From Lentzea californiensis (GTDB taxonomy: Bacteria; Actinomycetota; Actinomycetes; Mycobacteriales; Pseudonocardiaceae): a stretch of DNA of 64,000 nucleotides. Positions 1 to 7,865 of the stretch are shown piece after piece. The position numbers and the translations under genes were made by a program. The notes under the pieces are model-generated. The model was not told where the DNA came from, searched no databases, and saw only the letters and a list, made by a program, of their open reading frames with translations. The DNA lies in the NCBI RefSeq assembly GCF_024648825.1, contig NZ_JANBBE010000020.1:1-64000 (forward strand), written 5' to 3'. Within the stretch, counting starts at the first letter, position 1. Each line of letters opens with the position of its first letter.

Positions 1-120
1 ACTCCAGCCGGAGTCATAGTCCGTGTCCTGCAACGGGTTCTGGCGCTGACCACCGCGATCTGGCACAACGACAAGACCGGGCAGCCAGTCATGCGGTCAT
101 TGACCGCCTACGACCACTGA
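1..120 (+). mobile_element. C-terminal tail of an IS982-type transposase (5' part outside window)
   Basis: The first frame is open from base 1 and ends at TGA 118-120, giving a 39-residue tail that finishes AIWHN...RSLTAYDH. This ending is characteristic of IS982-family DDE transposases of actinomycetes (family knowledge from memory, no search run). The catalytic part lies off the left edge, so it cannot be judged intact or broken. No right terminal inverted repeat could be identified in the 130 bases that follow. It marks the left boundary as a possible insertion site. Confidence 0.6.
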
Positions 121-153
121 CCCCTTGGAATCAGTCATCTAGCCGACGTTGCA

Positions 154-207
154 GAGGGCCACCCCGCCGCGCCGACAGAGTGCGCTCAACGCGGCCGGGT
201 GGCCCTC
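154..207. terminator. Long hairpin between convergent genes
   Basis: An 11-bp perfect inverted repeat (GAGGGCCACCC at 154-164, GGGTGGCCCTC at 197-207) encloses a second 6-bp stem (GCCGCG 166-171, CGCGGC 190-195). It lies between the end of the transposase on the plus strand and the end of the ArsR-like gene on the minus strand, as expected for a bidirectional terminator. No long T-run follows, which is usual in high-GC actinomycetes. Confidence 0.6.
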
Positions 208-252
208 CGGTAGGCGGAAGAGGCGAACGAGTGCTTCGGCTGACCGCCGCGC

Positions 253-1245
253 TCAGCGACCGGCGGCGAGCACCCTCAGCCCCAGCGGCGTGATGAGATG
301 GCGGGCGAAGTTCTCCTCGCGCTCCGTGGCGATGAGACCGGCCTCGCGCAGGACGCCGGTGTGGTGGCTCACGGTGGCCGGGGCGACGCCCACCAGCTTC
401 GCGAGCCTGGTGGTGGTGCTCCCGCCGACCACCGACCGCAGGATCGACGCCCTGGTGGAGCCCAGCAACGCCGCCAGGTGGTCGCCGCCGGCCCGCCCGG
501 CCGCCAGAAGCCGTGACTCGGTGCGAATGGGGAACGCCAGCGTGGGAGGCAGCTGCGGATCCGCCAGGGCCACCGGGTGGTACAGGACGAAGTAGCACGG
601 GATCAGCACCAGGCCTCTGCCGTCCAGGTGCAGGTCCCGGTCGACGGGGTAGTCGACGAACAGCACGGGCGGGTCCCACCGCGTGCCGGGCCCCAGCGCG
701 GCCAGCAGCCCCTCCGGGCCGTCGTGCAGGTACCGCTGGATCCAGGGCGCCACGTCGGAGCACAGCCCTTCCTCGATCGTCGGCAGGTGCGGCGCGATCA
801 CGGACCTGAAGTACACGCGCAAGGCCTCACGCAACTGCTGGAGTGCTGGGGACCTCCCCCTGGCGAGGTCGTCCAGCCAGCTCGACTCCGGCCCCGACGC
901 GGGGCGGATCAGATCGATCTCCGCGCGCAGGCGGTCCGGCTCCGTCGACAGGACCGCGTCAACGCACTGGTCGATGCCGCACAGCTCTTCCGGTGGGGTG
1001 AGCAGATCCGGGAAGTAGGCCGCGTGCGGGGCCACCGTCACCACGGTGTGCAGCGCCGTTCGCAGCTCCGGATCACGTGCGGCGAGCTCGCGCACGCTGC
1101 GGCGCCACGCACCGAACGACAGGTCGCCGTCCTTGTGCTGCAGGACCTGCGCGCTGCTGACGATCTCCCACATCAGGTCGGGTTTCAGCCTCAGCCGCGT
1201 ACGCGCGAAGTCCCTGTCGGTGAAGTGGATGCGCAACTGCGGCAT
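253..1245 (-). CDS. ArsR-type winged-helix transcriptional regulator (330 aa)
   Basis: The product is a DNA-binding repressor/activator with a large N-terminal region of about 240 residues and a C-terminal winged helix. The recognition-helix region reads KLVGVAPATVSHHTGVLREAG, typical of ArsR/HTH_20 proteins. The architecture fits the actinobacterial DUF5937-plus-HTH proteins. No CxC metal-binding motif is seen next to the helix, so metal sensing is not supported and the ligand is unknown. The ATG start has a GGGGGG-type Shine-Dalgarno upstream. The gene is followed by a hairpin at 154-207. Its target is probably itself or a neighbour (inference). Confidence 0.75.
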   Translation of the reverse strand: MPQLRIHFTDRDFARTRLRLKPDLMWEIVSSAQVLQHKDGDLSFGAWRRSVRELAARDPELRTALHTVVTVAPHAAYFPDLLTPPEELCGIDQCVDAVLSTEPDRLRAEIDLIRPASGPESSWLDDLARGRSPALQQLREALRVYFRSVIAPHLPTIEEGLCSDVAPWIQRYLHDGPEGLLAALGPGTRWDPPVLFVDYPVDRDLHLDGRGLVLIPCYFVLYHPVALADPQLPPTLAFPIRTESRLLAAGRAGGDHLAALLGSTRASILRSVVGGSTTTRLAKLVGVAPATVSHHTGVLREAGLIATEREENFARHLITPLGLRVLAAGR

Positions 1246-1385
1246 GTCCGCCCCCCGGAGCTGCCGTGACCTCCACCTGAGAAGTCATCGGCACCCCGGC
1301 GGAGATACAGCTCCGGCGCGAAGTCACACGAGCCGCGGTGAAGCCCGTCCTGCACCCGCGCCACGAAGCGAGCCCGCGCTGCCGG

Positions 1386-1778
1386 TCAGGGCGTGTGCAC
1401 CCGGTCGACCTCGACGGTGAGCAGGACGCGCTGCTGCGGACCGCCGCCGAAACCGGGGTACGGCCGGCCGATGTACTTCTGGGACAGCTCGTCGATGTGC
1501 TCACGGGCGCCCTCGGTCGTCATGGCCACCACGCTGCCGCGCAGAGCCCAGTAACGCGAGGGCGCCGCCGGGTCGGCGATGCCGATGGCGATGCGGGGAT
1601 CGCGCTGGAGGTTGCGGGTCTTCTGGTGGGTGTCCACGGTGTTGATGAGCACGTGTTCGCCGTCGGTGCCCGCCCAGGTCTGGGAGATCTGCGGCGACCC
1701 GTCGGGCATGAGCGTGGTCACGAAGCAGATGGACTTGGCGTTGAGGACCGCGATCAGGTCGTCGGGCAGAGCTGTCAT
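1386..1778 (-). CDS. PPOX/F420-dependent flavin-type oxidoreductase (130 aa)
   Basis: A small split beta-barrel protein of the pyridoxamine 5'-phosphate oxidase-like superfamily, probably using F420 or a flavin for redox chemistry on an unknown substrate. It begins MTALPDDLIAVLNAKS, followed by the barrel strands CFVTTLMPDGSPQISQTWAG, as in PPOX-class F420-dependent enzymes. The frame stays open 40 codons upstream, but that extension runs into the end of the TetR gene. The ATG at 1778 gives the usual family length of about 130 residues. It lies 11 bases downstream of the TetR gene on the same strand, so the two are probably co-transcribed. Confidence 0.8.
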   Translation of the reverse strand: MTALPDDLIAVLNAKSICFVTTLMPDGSPQISQTWAGTDGEHVLINTVDTHQKTRNLQRDPRIAIGIADPAAPSRYWALRGSVVAMTTEGAREHIDELSQKYIGRPYPGFGGGPQQRVLLTVEVDRVHTP

Positions 1779-1789
1779 GTTCTTGGCCT

Positions 1790-2419
1790 TCACGTCTGGT
1801 CGTTGTAGAAGCGGTCGATGACCGCCTCGTCCGGCCGGTCGCCGGACAGGTCGGCGTGACGCACTCCCGCCAGCGCGATCCGCAGAGCGCGCCGCCACAG
1901 CCCCGGGGTGTGAGCGCGGGAGGCGTCCATGACGCTGCCCACCATCACGTGCACCGCGGCGAAGTCGGCGGGAGTCGCCCCGTCGGGCAGCTGACCCGCG
2001 CGCACGGCCCGTTCGACGAGGCCGGCCACCAGCGGGGTCATCCGCTCATGCGCGCGTTGCACCAGCGCGGTGGCCTGGTTGCGGCTGCGCAGCAGCTCCC
2101 CCAGCCCCCGGCTCTGCGCCTCGATCTCCAGTTGCCGCTCGAGGAACCAGGTGAGCCCCGCCCAGGCGTCGTCGTGGCGCGAAGCCTGCTCCGCCAAGTC
2201 GATCACCGTGTCGATGTGCTCGCTGAACAGGGCGTCCAGCAGGTCCTGCCGCTGCGGGAAGCGCCGGTAGATCGTGCCCATCCCGGTGCCGGCGGCTCGC
2301 GCGATGTCCTCGTACGAGACGTCCAGCCCTTGCGAGGCCATGAGGTCGTAGGCCGTGCGCAACAACAACTGGCGATTGCGCTCGGCGTCACGACGCAGAG
2401 GAGGAAGCGCTTCGGTCAC
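1790..2419 (-). CDS. TetR family transcriptional regulator (209 aa)
   Basis: The N-terminal region (about residues 10-60) is a TetR DNA-binding domain with the helix-turn-helix SYEDIARAAGTGMGTIYRRFPQ, and the C-terminal part is the all-alpha ligand-binding domain. It is divergently transcribed from the epoxide hydrolase. The 100-bp space between them carries a strong inverted repeat (2425-2487), the likely operator. Regulation of the hydrolase and of its own operon with the PPOX protein is inferred from this arrangement. The ligand is unknown, although an epoxide or aromatic substrate of the hydrolase is plausible. Confidence 0.9.
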   Translation of the reverse strand: MTEALPPLRRDAERNRQLLLRTAYDLMASQGLDVSYEDIARAAGTGMGTIYRRFPQRQDLLDALFSEHIDTVIDLAEQASRHDDAWAGLTWFLERQLEIEAQSRGLGELLRSRNQATALVQRAHERMTPLVAGLVERAVRAGQLPDGATPADFAAVHVMVGSVMDASRAHTPGLWRRALRIALAGVRHADLSGDRPDEAVIDRFYNDQT

Positions 2420-2424
2420 AGGCC

Positions 2425-2487
2425 GAGCGTAGACAAGTGGAAGGGAAATTCCAAGTTGAAGAGTTCTTCCACTTGTGGGCTACGCTC
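2425..2487. promoter_or_regulatory. Extended inverted repeat, probable TetR operator
   Basis: ACAAGTGGAAG (2433-2443) is perfectly repeated in inverse as CTTCCACTTGT (2466-2476). The flanks continue the symmetry, GAGCGTAG (2425-2432) against CTACGCTC (2480-2487), with a 3-base insertion on the right. A short GGAAATTCC palindrome lies between the arms. The repeat sits between the divergent TetR and epoxide hydrolase starts, where it would cover both promoters. Confidence 0.65.
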
Positions 2488-2523
2488 GCACCGTTCCCCC
2501 TCCGACACACCCAGGAGCCACCG

Positions 2524-3774
2524 GTGACATCCCCTTCTGCCCACGACGTGGTCGAACCGTTCACGATCGCCGTCCCCGACTCCGAGCTGCTGGACCTGCG
2601 CAGCCGCCTGGCCGCCACCCGGTGGCCGGACCGCGAGACGGTTCCGGACGGGAGCCAGGGTCCGCAGCTGGACCGCGTCCGCGCTCTGTGCGACCACTGG
2701 GCCACCGGTTACGACTGGCGGCGTACTGAGAAGGTCATCAACGACCTCGGCTCGTCCCGCACCGTCATCGACGGGATCGACGTCCACTTCCTGCACGTCC
2801 GGTCGGCCGAGCCGGACGCCGTCCCGCTGCTCCTGTGCCACGGCTGGCCCGGTTCGATCCTGGAGTTCCGGCACCTGGTGGGCCCGCTGACCGATCCGGT
2901 GGCGCACGGCGGCGACGCCCGCGACGCGTTCCACGTGGTGATCCCGTCCATGCCGGGCTTCGGGTTCTCCGGCAAGCCCACGACGACCGGCTGGAACACG
3001 TCCCGAGTCGCCGACGCGTGGATCACCCTCATGCGGCGCCTGGGCCATGACACCTGGTTCGTCCAGGGCGGCGACTGGGGCTCGGCCGTCGTCGAGCAGA
3101 TCGCCCGCAAGGCACCCGAGCGGTGCCTGGGCGTGCACTTCAACCTGCCGCTGGTGTTCCCCACCGAGCAGGAGGTGAGCGCCGCGACCGCGGAGGAACA
3201 ACGGATGATCGCGCGCGCTCAGCGCTACCAGGACGAACTGAGCGCGTACGCGCGGGAACAGGCCACCCGGCCGCAGACGATCGGCTACTCGCTCTCGGAC
3301 TCACCCGCCGGACTCGCCGCCTGGATCTACACGCTCTTCCAGGACGTCACCGACAGCGGCGGCAACCCCGAAGACGTCATCGACCGCGACGAGATCCTCG
3401 ACGACGTCATGCTCTACTGGCTCCCCAACGCCGCGGCGTCCTCCGCCCGCCTGTACTGGGAGGAGGCCCGGGCCGGCACCGCGCCCGGGAGCGAGGAGCG
3501 ACCGAACCCCGTCCCCGCCGGGTTCAGCATCTTCCCCGGCGAGGCCGTGCAGGCCTCCCGGCGCTGGGTCGAGCGGCGCTACGAGACGGTGGTGCACTAC
3601 GACCAGCTCGAGCGCGGAGGCCACTTCGCCGCCCTGGAGCAGCCGGACGTCCTCACCGACCAGATCCGGACGACCTTCCGAGGACTGCGGACCGGAGCCG
3701 GGCTGCTCGGTGAGATCGTCACGTCTCCCGGCGAGCCGGCCGTCGTCGAGGTGGACCGAGCCGGCCCAGCCTGA
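2524..3774 (+). CDS. Microsomal-type epoxide hydrolase (416 aa)
   Basis: An alpha/beta hydrolase that opens epoxides to diols through a covalent Asp-ester. The N-terminal EHN domain (about residues 12-115) is followed by the hydrolase fold with the oxyanion motif HGWPGS and the nucleophile elbow GGDWGS, whose Asp is the expected nucleophile. The catalytic His is likely in the C-terminal RGGHFAALEQP segment. The frame is open from 2437, but GTG at 2524 is preceded by AGGAG at a good distance and avoids the inverted repeat, so it is preferred. The upstream TetR gene and operator suggest inducible detoxification or tailoring. Confidence 0.88.
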   Translation: MTSPSAHDVVEPFTIAVPDSELLDLRSRLAATRWPDRETVPDGSQGPQLDRVRALCDHWATGYDWRRTEKVINDLGSSRTVIDGIDVHFLHVRSAEPDAVPLLLCHGWPGSILEFRHLVGPLTDPVAHGGDARDAFHVVIPSMPGFGFSGKPTTTGWNTSRVADAWITLMRRLGHDTWFVQGGDWGSAVVEQIARKAPERCLGVHFNLPLVFPTEQEVSAATAEEQRMIARAQRYQDELSAYAREQATRPQTIGYSLSDSPAGLAAWIYTLFQDVTDSGGNPEDVIDRDEILDDVMLYWLPNAAASSARLYWEEARAGTAPGSEERPNPVPAGFSIFPGEAVQASRRWVERRYETVVHYDQLERGGHFAALEQPDVLTDQIRTTFRGLRTGAGLLGEIVTSPGEPAVVEVDRAGPA

Positions 3775-3854
3775 CTGAACCGTCGGCCGCCGAGACACCG
3801 CACGGATGGTTCTGCTCGGCGCGGTCGGAGCCGCACTCGCGATCCGCCGGAAAC

Positions 3855-4013
3855 TCAGGCAGGCGCGCAGGTGATCGACACGATGCCGGGCGAGACGCCA
3901 CTGCCGACGACGTCGAAGCTGGTGGACTTGCCCGGTTCGAGCACGCCTTCGCGCGCGGCGCCGACCACACGGACCGGCGAGTCCCCCACGTTGGTCACCT
4001 CAGTGCCCTTCTG
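3855..4013 (-). pseudogene. Out-of-frame C-terminal segment of the GH12 protein
   Basis: In the frame next to the end of the GH12 gene the DNA encodes QKGTEVTNVGDSPVRVVG and continues to a stop at 3855-3857, ending SITCAPA. This looks like a small beta-rich C-terminal extension that belongs behind the GH12 domain. The upstream frame instead leaves it as DQKPRRALR and stops at 3995. A one-base deletion (or two-base insertion) near 4010-4030, next to the imperfect repeat CAGAAGCCCAGAAG, would explain both. It could be a natural frameshift or a sequencing error. Confidence 0.5.
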
Positions 4014-4825
4014 GGCTTCTGGTCGTCCACGGAGACGGAGAAGTTCTCGATGGCGTTGCCCGCGCCTCCACGCCACAGGTTGAACCCGGCCTCGACCGCG
4101 ATCAGGTACCAGTCCGGTGAGACCAGACCTCGTCCGACGGAGTCGCCCGTGAACGCGCTGATGTCGAGGTCCTTGACGGCGGTGGTCTCACCGACGCGCT
4201 CGTAGGTGATCCGCACACGGCCCTGGTCACGGGCCAGCCACACGTTCCACCGGGCGTCCGAGATCGGCACGTCACGGGCCAGCAGCACCCCACCCGGCCG
4301 GACACCGCCGACGCCGCGGAGCCAGATCACCACCTCGGCACCGTCCGGCGTGCCGTCGGCGACGGGTCCGCTGTGGAACCACACCACGTAGGCGGCGTTG
4401 AAGACCCCGGCGTCGACCTGGCTGCTGACCCAGTCGCTGGTGACGCGAGGCATCTCCGACACCTGCACCGGCAGGCCGCCGACATCGGTGCACTCGTGCC
4501 AGTGACAACCTTTGATCAACGACGGGGTGGCGGCGGGTGCGCCTTCCGGCGACACGTCGTGCCCGGCGCTGTCGATCCGCAACGACTGGTCCCCCACGGT
4601 GATGCATTGGGGCGTTTCGGCGTTCCACACGTTGTTCTGGGCGAGGTAGTCCGTTCCGCCGGCCGGAGCGACGCCGTCCCTGGCACACAGGGAGAGGCTC
4701 GCGCCCGCCGCGGGTCCCACGTTCGACAGGACCAGGCCGACGAGCGCGGCGATCAACGCTCCGCCCAGTCCGAGCGCCACGAACGCGGCGGCGACGCGGA
4801 AGGCGATGTGAGCCGCGGGGTTCAT
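3995..4825 (-). CDS. Secreted/membrane-anchored GH12-like protein, acid/base Glu replaced (276 aa)
   Basis: The protein starts with a long hydrophobic signal or anchor (residues about 8-40) and continues with the glycoside hydrolase family 12 fold. Visible landmarks are GTDYLAQNNVWN, GCHWHECT, FNAAYVVWFH and DGAEVVIWLRGVGGVRPGG. Family 12 endoglucanases use two Glu residues. The nucleophile position is present (E164 in GAEVVIW), but the acid/base position, normally in a GFExW motif, reads GFNLW, so it is Asn249. Hydrolysis is therefore doubtful and carbohydrate binding is possible. The ATG is preceded by AGGAGGAG. The C-terminus appears frameshifted (see 3855-4013). Confidence 0.72.
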   Translation of the reverse strand: MNPAAHIAFRVAAAFVALGLGGALIAALVGLVLSNVGPAAGASLSLCARDGVAPAGGTDYLAQNNVWNAETPQCITVGDQSLRIDSAGHDVSPEGAPAATPSLIKGCHWHECTDVGGLPVQVSEMPRVTSDWVSSQVDAGVFNAAYVVWFHSGPVADGTPDGAEVVIWLRGVGGVRPGGVLLARDVPISDARWNVWLARDQGRVRITYERVGETTAVKDLDISAFTGDSVGRGLVSPDWYLIAVEAGFNLWRGGAGNAIENFSVSVDDQKPRRALR

Positions 4826-5150
4826 CCGTGCTCCTCCTTCGATGGCCCGAAGGCGCCAGCGCCACGGTGCGCGCGACGCCCTGCAGAGGGATACGCCTTC
4901 GCCGACGACGGAGTTCACCTCAGCTCGCGAAGCGGCGGTGGAGGTGCCCAACGACCGGCGGAGGTTGTTCAGGCCGTTGGCCGCCACCGTCTCGGCAGCG
5001 CGCAGATGCCGGACGCCGCAGGACCTCGGAGCCGTTCGCGTGGAACCGGACGAGGGTGAGTCAGGAGGCGATCCGGATATCGGGCCGGACGTGCGTGGCC
5101 GCCCGCAGCGGTGCGGGCGGCACACGAACGCGTTGTCGGCCAGCGCACCG
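4826..5150. other. Intergenic region, no gene recognised
   Basis: 325 bases between the GH12 start and the end of the glycosyltransferase. Both neighbours are on the minus strand, so this should hold the GH12 promoter. Apart from the strong ribosome binding site next to the GH12 ATG, no convincing promoter boxes, repeats or small coding sequence were found. Confidence 0.4.
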
Positions 5151-6428
5151 TCAGTTGTGCACGACCGGCTGGATGCCCAGCTCTGCGGCCCAGCGCTCGA
5201 CGACGTCCGCGGCGGCCGTCTGCACGGTGTTCGCCGAGACCCGTGCGCCGAGTTCTTTCGCCTGGGCGGTACGTGCCAGCGCCGCGTCCACAGCAGCGCC
5301 GAGCCGGTCCCCCGTGATCTGGTGGAATGGCAGGCGCACGCCGGCACCGAGCTTCTCGACGCGCCACGCCCAGTAGGCCTGGTCGGCGAGCACTCCGGCG
5401 ATGACGGAAGGCAGACCCGCGCGCAGGACGGACGCGGTCGTGCCCGACCCGCCGTGGTGCACCGCGGCCCGGCACCGTGGCAGCACCGCGTCGAAGTCGA
5501 CGTTGTTCGCGAGGTGCAGGTGGTCCGGCAGCTCAGCGCCGTCGGTACCGAAATCGCTCCATCCGGCGCAGATCAGCCCCCGCAAGCCCCGCTCTCGCGT
5601 CAACCGGGCGATGTCGCGCAACATGGCCGCGGGGTCGGCCACCGGCGTTGAGCCGAAGCCGAAGAAAACGGGTGCGCTACCGGCGTCCAGCCAGGCGTCC
5701 AGACCGGCCGGCACCTGTTCGCCGAGACGGGCCCTCAGGTCGGCGGACAGCGCCTGCCACCCGACGACCTCGTGCCGCTGGTGCCATTCCGCCGGCCTCG
5801 ACGCGACGTCCCCGCTGAACATCGCCACCGACGGGATCAGCTCCACGCTCGGGCGGCGCTTGAACCTCGCGATGCCGAGCACGTCGCACATCTCGTCGAT
5901 GTTCGGCTTGCTCTCCTGCCAGAAGCCGACGTCCAGCAAGCGCCAGCTGGCCAGGTTCAGCCAGCGCAGTCGCAGGTCTCGGACAGGTGAGAGGAAGCTC
6001 GCGTGATTTCCCGCATCGAGGACCGGATACACGGAGGACGTGCGGTGCGGCACACCGAGCGCCTTCGCGAGGCACTCGCCGCGGTACACGGTCGTGATCG
6101 TCGAGATCACCAGGTCCGCGCCTTCGGCCGCGGTGACGCACGCGTCGATGATCGACCGGTTCGCCTCGCGTTCCTCCAGGGTCATCGCCCTGAGGAACGC
6201 GAGGACCTTTCCGCGTGCCATGTTCTTCCGCGCCGCGTCGGAGGTCAGAAGCGCGTTCATGTCCGGCTTCATCGGGACGACGTCGATGCCGGCGCGCGCG
6301 ACCCACGCCGCGAGGTTCTCGTTCACCGTCATCACCACCGAGTGCCCCCGGCGCCGCAATTCGTCGCCGAGCGCCACCATCGGCTGGATGTCTCCCCGCG
6401 AACCGTGCGCGAGTACCGCCACTCTCAT
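5151..6428 (-). CDS. GT1-family glycosyltransferase (425 aa)
   Basis: A UDP/TDP-sugar-dependent GT-B enzyme resembling macrolide and sterol-type glycosyltransferases. It opens with MRVAVLAHGSRGDIQPMVAL, the acceptor-side Rossmann strand of the MGT/UGT80 group. The C-terminal half has the nucleotide-sugar loop HHGGSGTTASVLRAGLP and the following DQAYWAWRVEKLG. The ATG has a strong AGGAGG site. It is the third gene of an operon, 30 bases after the P450, so it probably sugar-decorates the product made by the oxoamine synthase and P450. The acceptor is unknown. Confidence 0.88.
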   Translation of the reverse strand: MRVAVLAHGSRGDIQPMVALGDELRRRGHSVVMTVNENLAAWVARAGIDVVPMKPDMNALLTSDAARKNMARGKVLAFLRAMTLEEREANRSIIDACVTAAEGADLVISTITTVYRGECLAKALGVPHRTSSVYPVLDAGNHASFLSPVRDLRLRWLNLASWRLLDVGFWQESKPNIDEMCDVLGIARFKRRPSVELIPSVAMFSGDVASRPAEWHQRHEVVGWQALSADLRARLGEQVPAGLDAWLDAGSAPVFFGFGSTPVADPAAMLRDIARLTRERGLRGLICAGWSDFGTDGAELPDHLHLANNVDFDAVLPRCRAAVHHGGSGTTASVLRAGLPSVIAGVLADQAYWAWRVEKLGAGVRLPFHQITGDRLGAAVDAALARTAQAKELGARVSANTVQTAAADVVERWAAELGIQPVVHN

Positions 6429-6458
6429 TGGAACCTCCTTCGGTCCACACCGGACGCG

Positions 6459-7865
6459 TCAGGTGATGGGGTCGAGGTGGACGGGGAGACCGCCGGCCGG
6501 GAACGGGGTGTTCGACCAGTCCCACCGCATCCGGTAGCCCTCCGGCAGCCGCCACCGGTGGCGCAGCAACAACTCGTGCAGGATCGTCTTGACCTCCAGG
6601 AAGCCCAGCACCATCCCGATGCATTTGTGCGCACCACCGCCGAAGGGCACGAACGCGAACCGGTGTGCCTGGTCCTCGCGGCGCGGTTCGGCGAACCGGT
6701 CCGGGTCGAACGCGTCGGGTTCGCGCCAGTACGCCGGGTCGTAGTGGTTGGCGGCGGGCATGACGACCGTGGTCGTGCCGGCCGGCAGGTGGTAGCCCGT
6801 GAGGTCGACGTCGCGGACCGTCCTGCGCACGAAGGTGGGCACCGGCGCGACCAGGCGCAGCGACTCCTTCACCACCAGGTCGAGCGTGGTCAGCCGGTCG
6901 AGACCGTCGATGTCCGGTGCCGGTCCCAGGGCGACGGACTCGGCACGGGCCCGTTCCTGCCACTCCGGCCGGCGAGCCAGGTGGTACATCGCCGCCGTCA
7001 CCGTGGTGGCCGAGGTGTCGAGCGCGGCCACCATCAGGAAGATCATGTGGTCGACGACCTCGGTGTCGGTGAACCGCTGGCCGTCCTCGTCCCGCGCGGA
7101 GGCCAGCACCGAGAACAGATCGCTGCCGGCGCTGTTCCGCTTACCGGGCAGGCCGGCCCTGAAGTGCTCCTCGAGCATCCTCCTGCCGCGCAGTCCCGCC
7201 TGCCACTTGCCGCCCGGCACGGGAAACCGCGCCAGTGCGGTGGTGCCGTCGACCGCGGCCTTGAACGCCCGCAGCACCGGCTCGTTCGTGCCGGGGGCGC
7301 TTCCCATGAACACCTGCGACCCGATCTCCAAGGTGAGCCGGCCCATCAGCGGGTGGACGGCGAAGCGGGCCGGCAGGCCGGCGAGTCCCGCACGGGCGAC
7401 CTGACCGGCGACCTCCGCGTAGGCGGCGAGCCGGGGCCGGGTGAAGGCCTGCTGCATGATCCGCCGGTGCTGCAGGTGTTCGTCGTCGAGCAACAGCAGG
7501 CCACGCCGGAAGAACGGGTCGAAGAACAGGTTCCACCCGGACTGCGAGAACGCCTTGTCCTTGTTGGTGAGCACGGCCTGGGTGGCGTCGGCGCCCCCCA
7601 CCACCGCCATCCTGATGCCGAACGCCTTCATCCACGACACCGGTCCGTACCGCGTCACCCTGGCGCGTTCGAACCGCGGGCCGTACCGCATCCACTCGAG
7701 CCCGTGACCGACCACGGGAAGGCCGGGGTCACCGGGCACCGCCCGCAGGCCAGAGCCCGGCGGCGGCTCGGCCAGGTGCCTGGTCCGCGCGGCTGCGCCG
7801 CTCAGTACCCGCGACTCCAGCCAGCGCGGCACCGGCACCGTGCTGATCGACAAGCGGCGCGTCAA
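6459..7865 (-). CDS. Cytochrome P450 (about 468 aa)
   Basis: A heme monooxygenase with the I-helix segment VAALDTSATT, the K-helix ESLR, the meander region DPDRFAEP and the heme-binding loop FGGGAHKCIG with its Cys ligand. The overall pattern (long N-terminus, GGxHKCIG) resembles CYP110/eukaryote-like bacterial P450s more than short CYP105-type enzymes. The start is uncertain: TTG at 7865 overlaps the stop of the oxoamine synthase gene (TTGA) and implies coupling, while in-frame GTG codons lie a little further in. It probably hydroxylates the oxoamine synthase product; redox partners are not encoded nearby. Confidence 0.85.
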   Translation of the reverse strand: MTRRLSISTVPVPRWLESRVLSGAAARTRHLAEPPPGSGLRAVPGDPGLPVVGHGLEWMRYGPRFERARVTRYGPVSWMKAFGIRMAVVGGADATQAVLTNKDKAFSQSGWNLFFDPFFRRGLLLLDDEHLQHRRIMQQAFTRPRLAAYAEVAGQVARAGLAGLPARFAVHPLMGRLTLEIGSQVFMGSAPGTNEPVLRAFKAAVDGTTALARFPVPGGKWQAGLRGRRMLEEHFRAGLPGKRNSAGSDLFSVLASARDEDGQRFTDTEVVDHMIFLMVAALDTSATTVTAAMYHLARRPEWQERARAESVALGPAPDIDGLDRLTTLDLVVKESLRLVAPVPTFVRRTVRDVDLTGYHLPAGTTTVVMPAANHYDPAYWREPDAFDPDRFAEPRREDQAHRFAFVPFGGGAHKCIGMVLGFLEVKTILHELLLRHRWRLPEGYRMRWDWSNTPFPAGGLPVHLDPIT

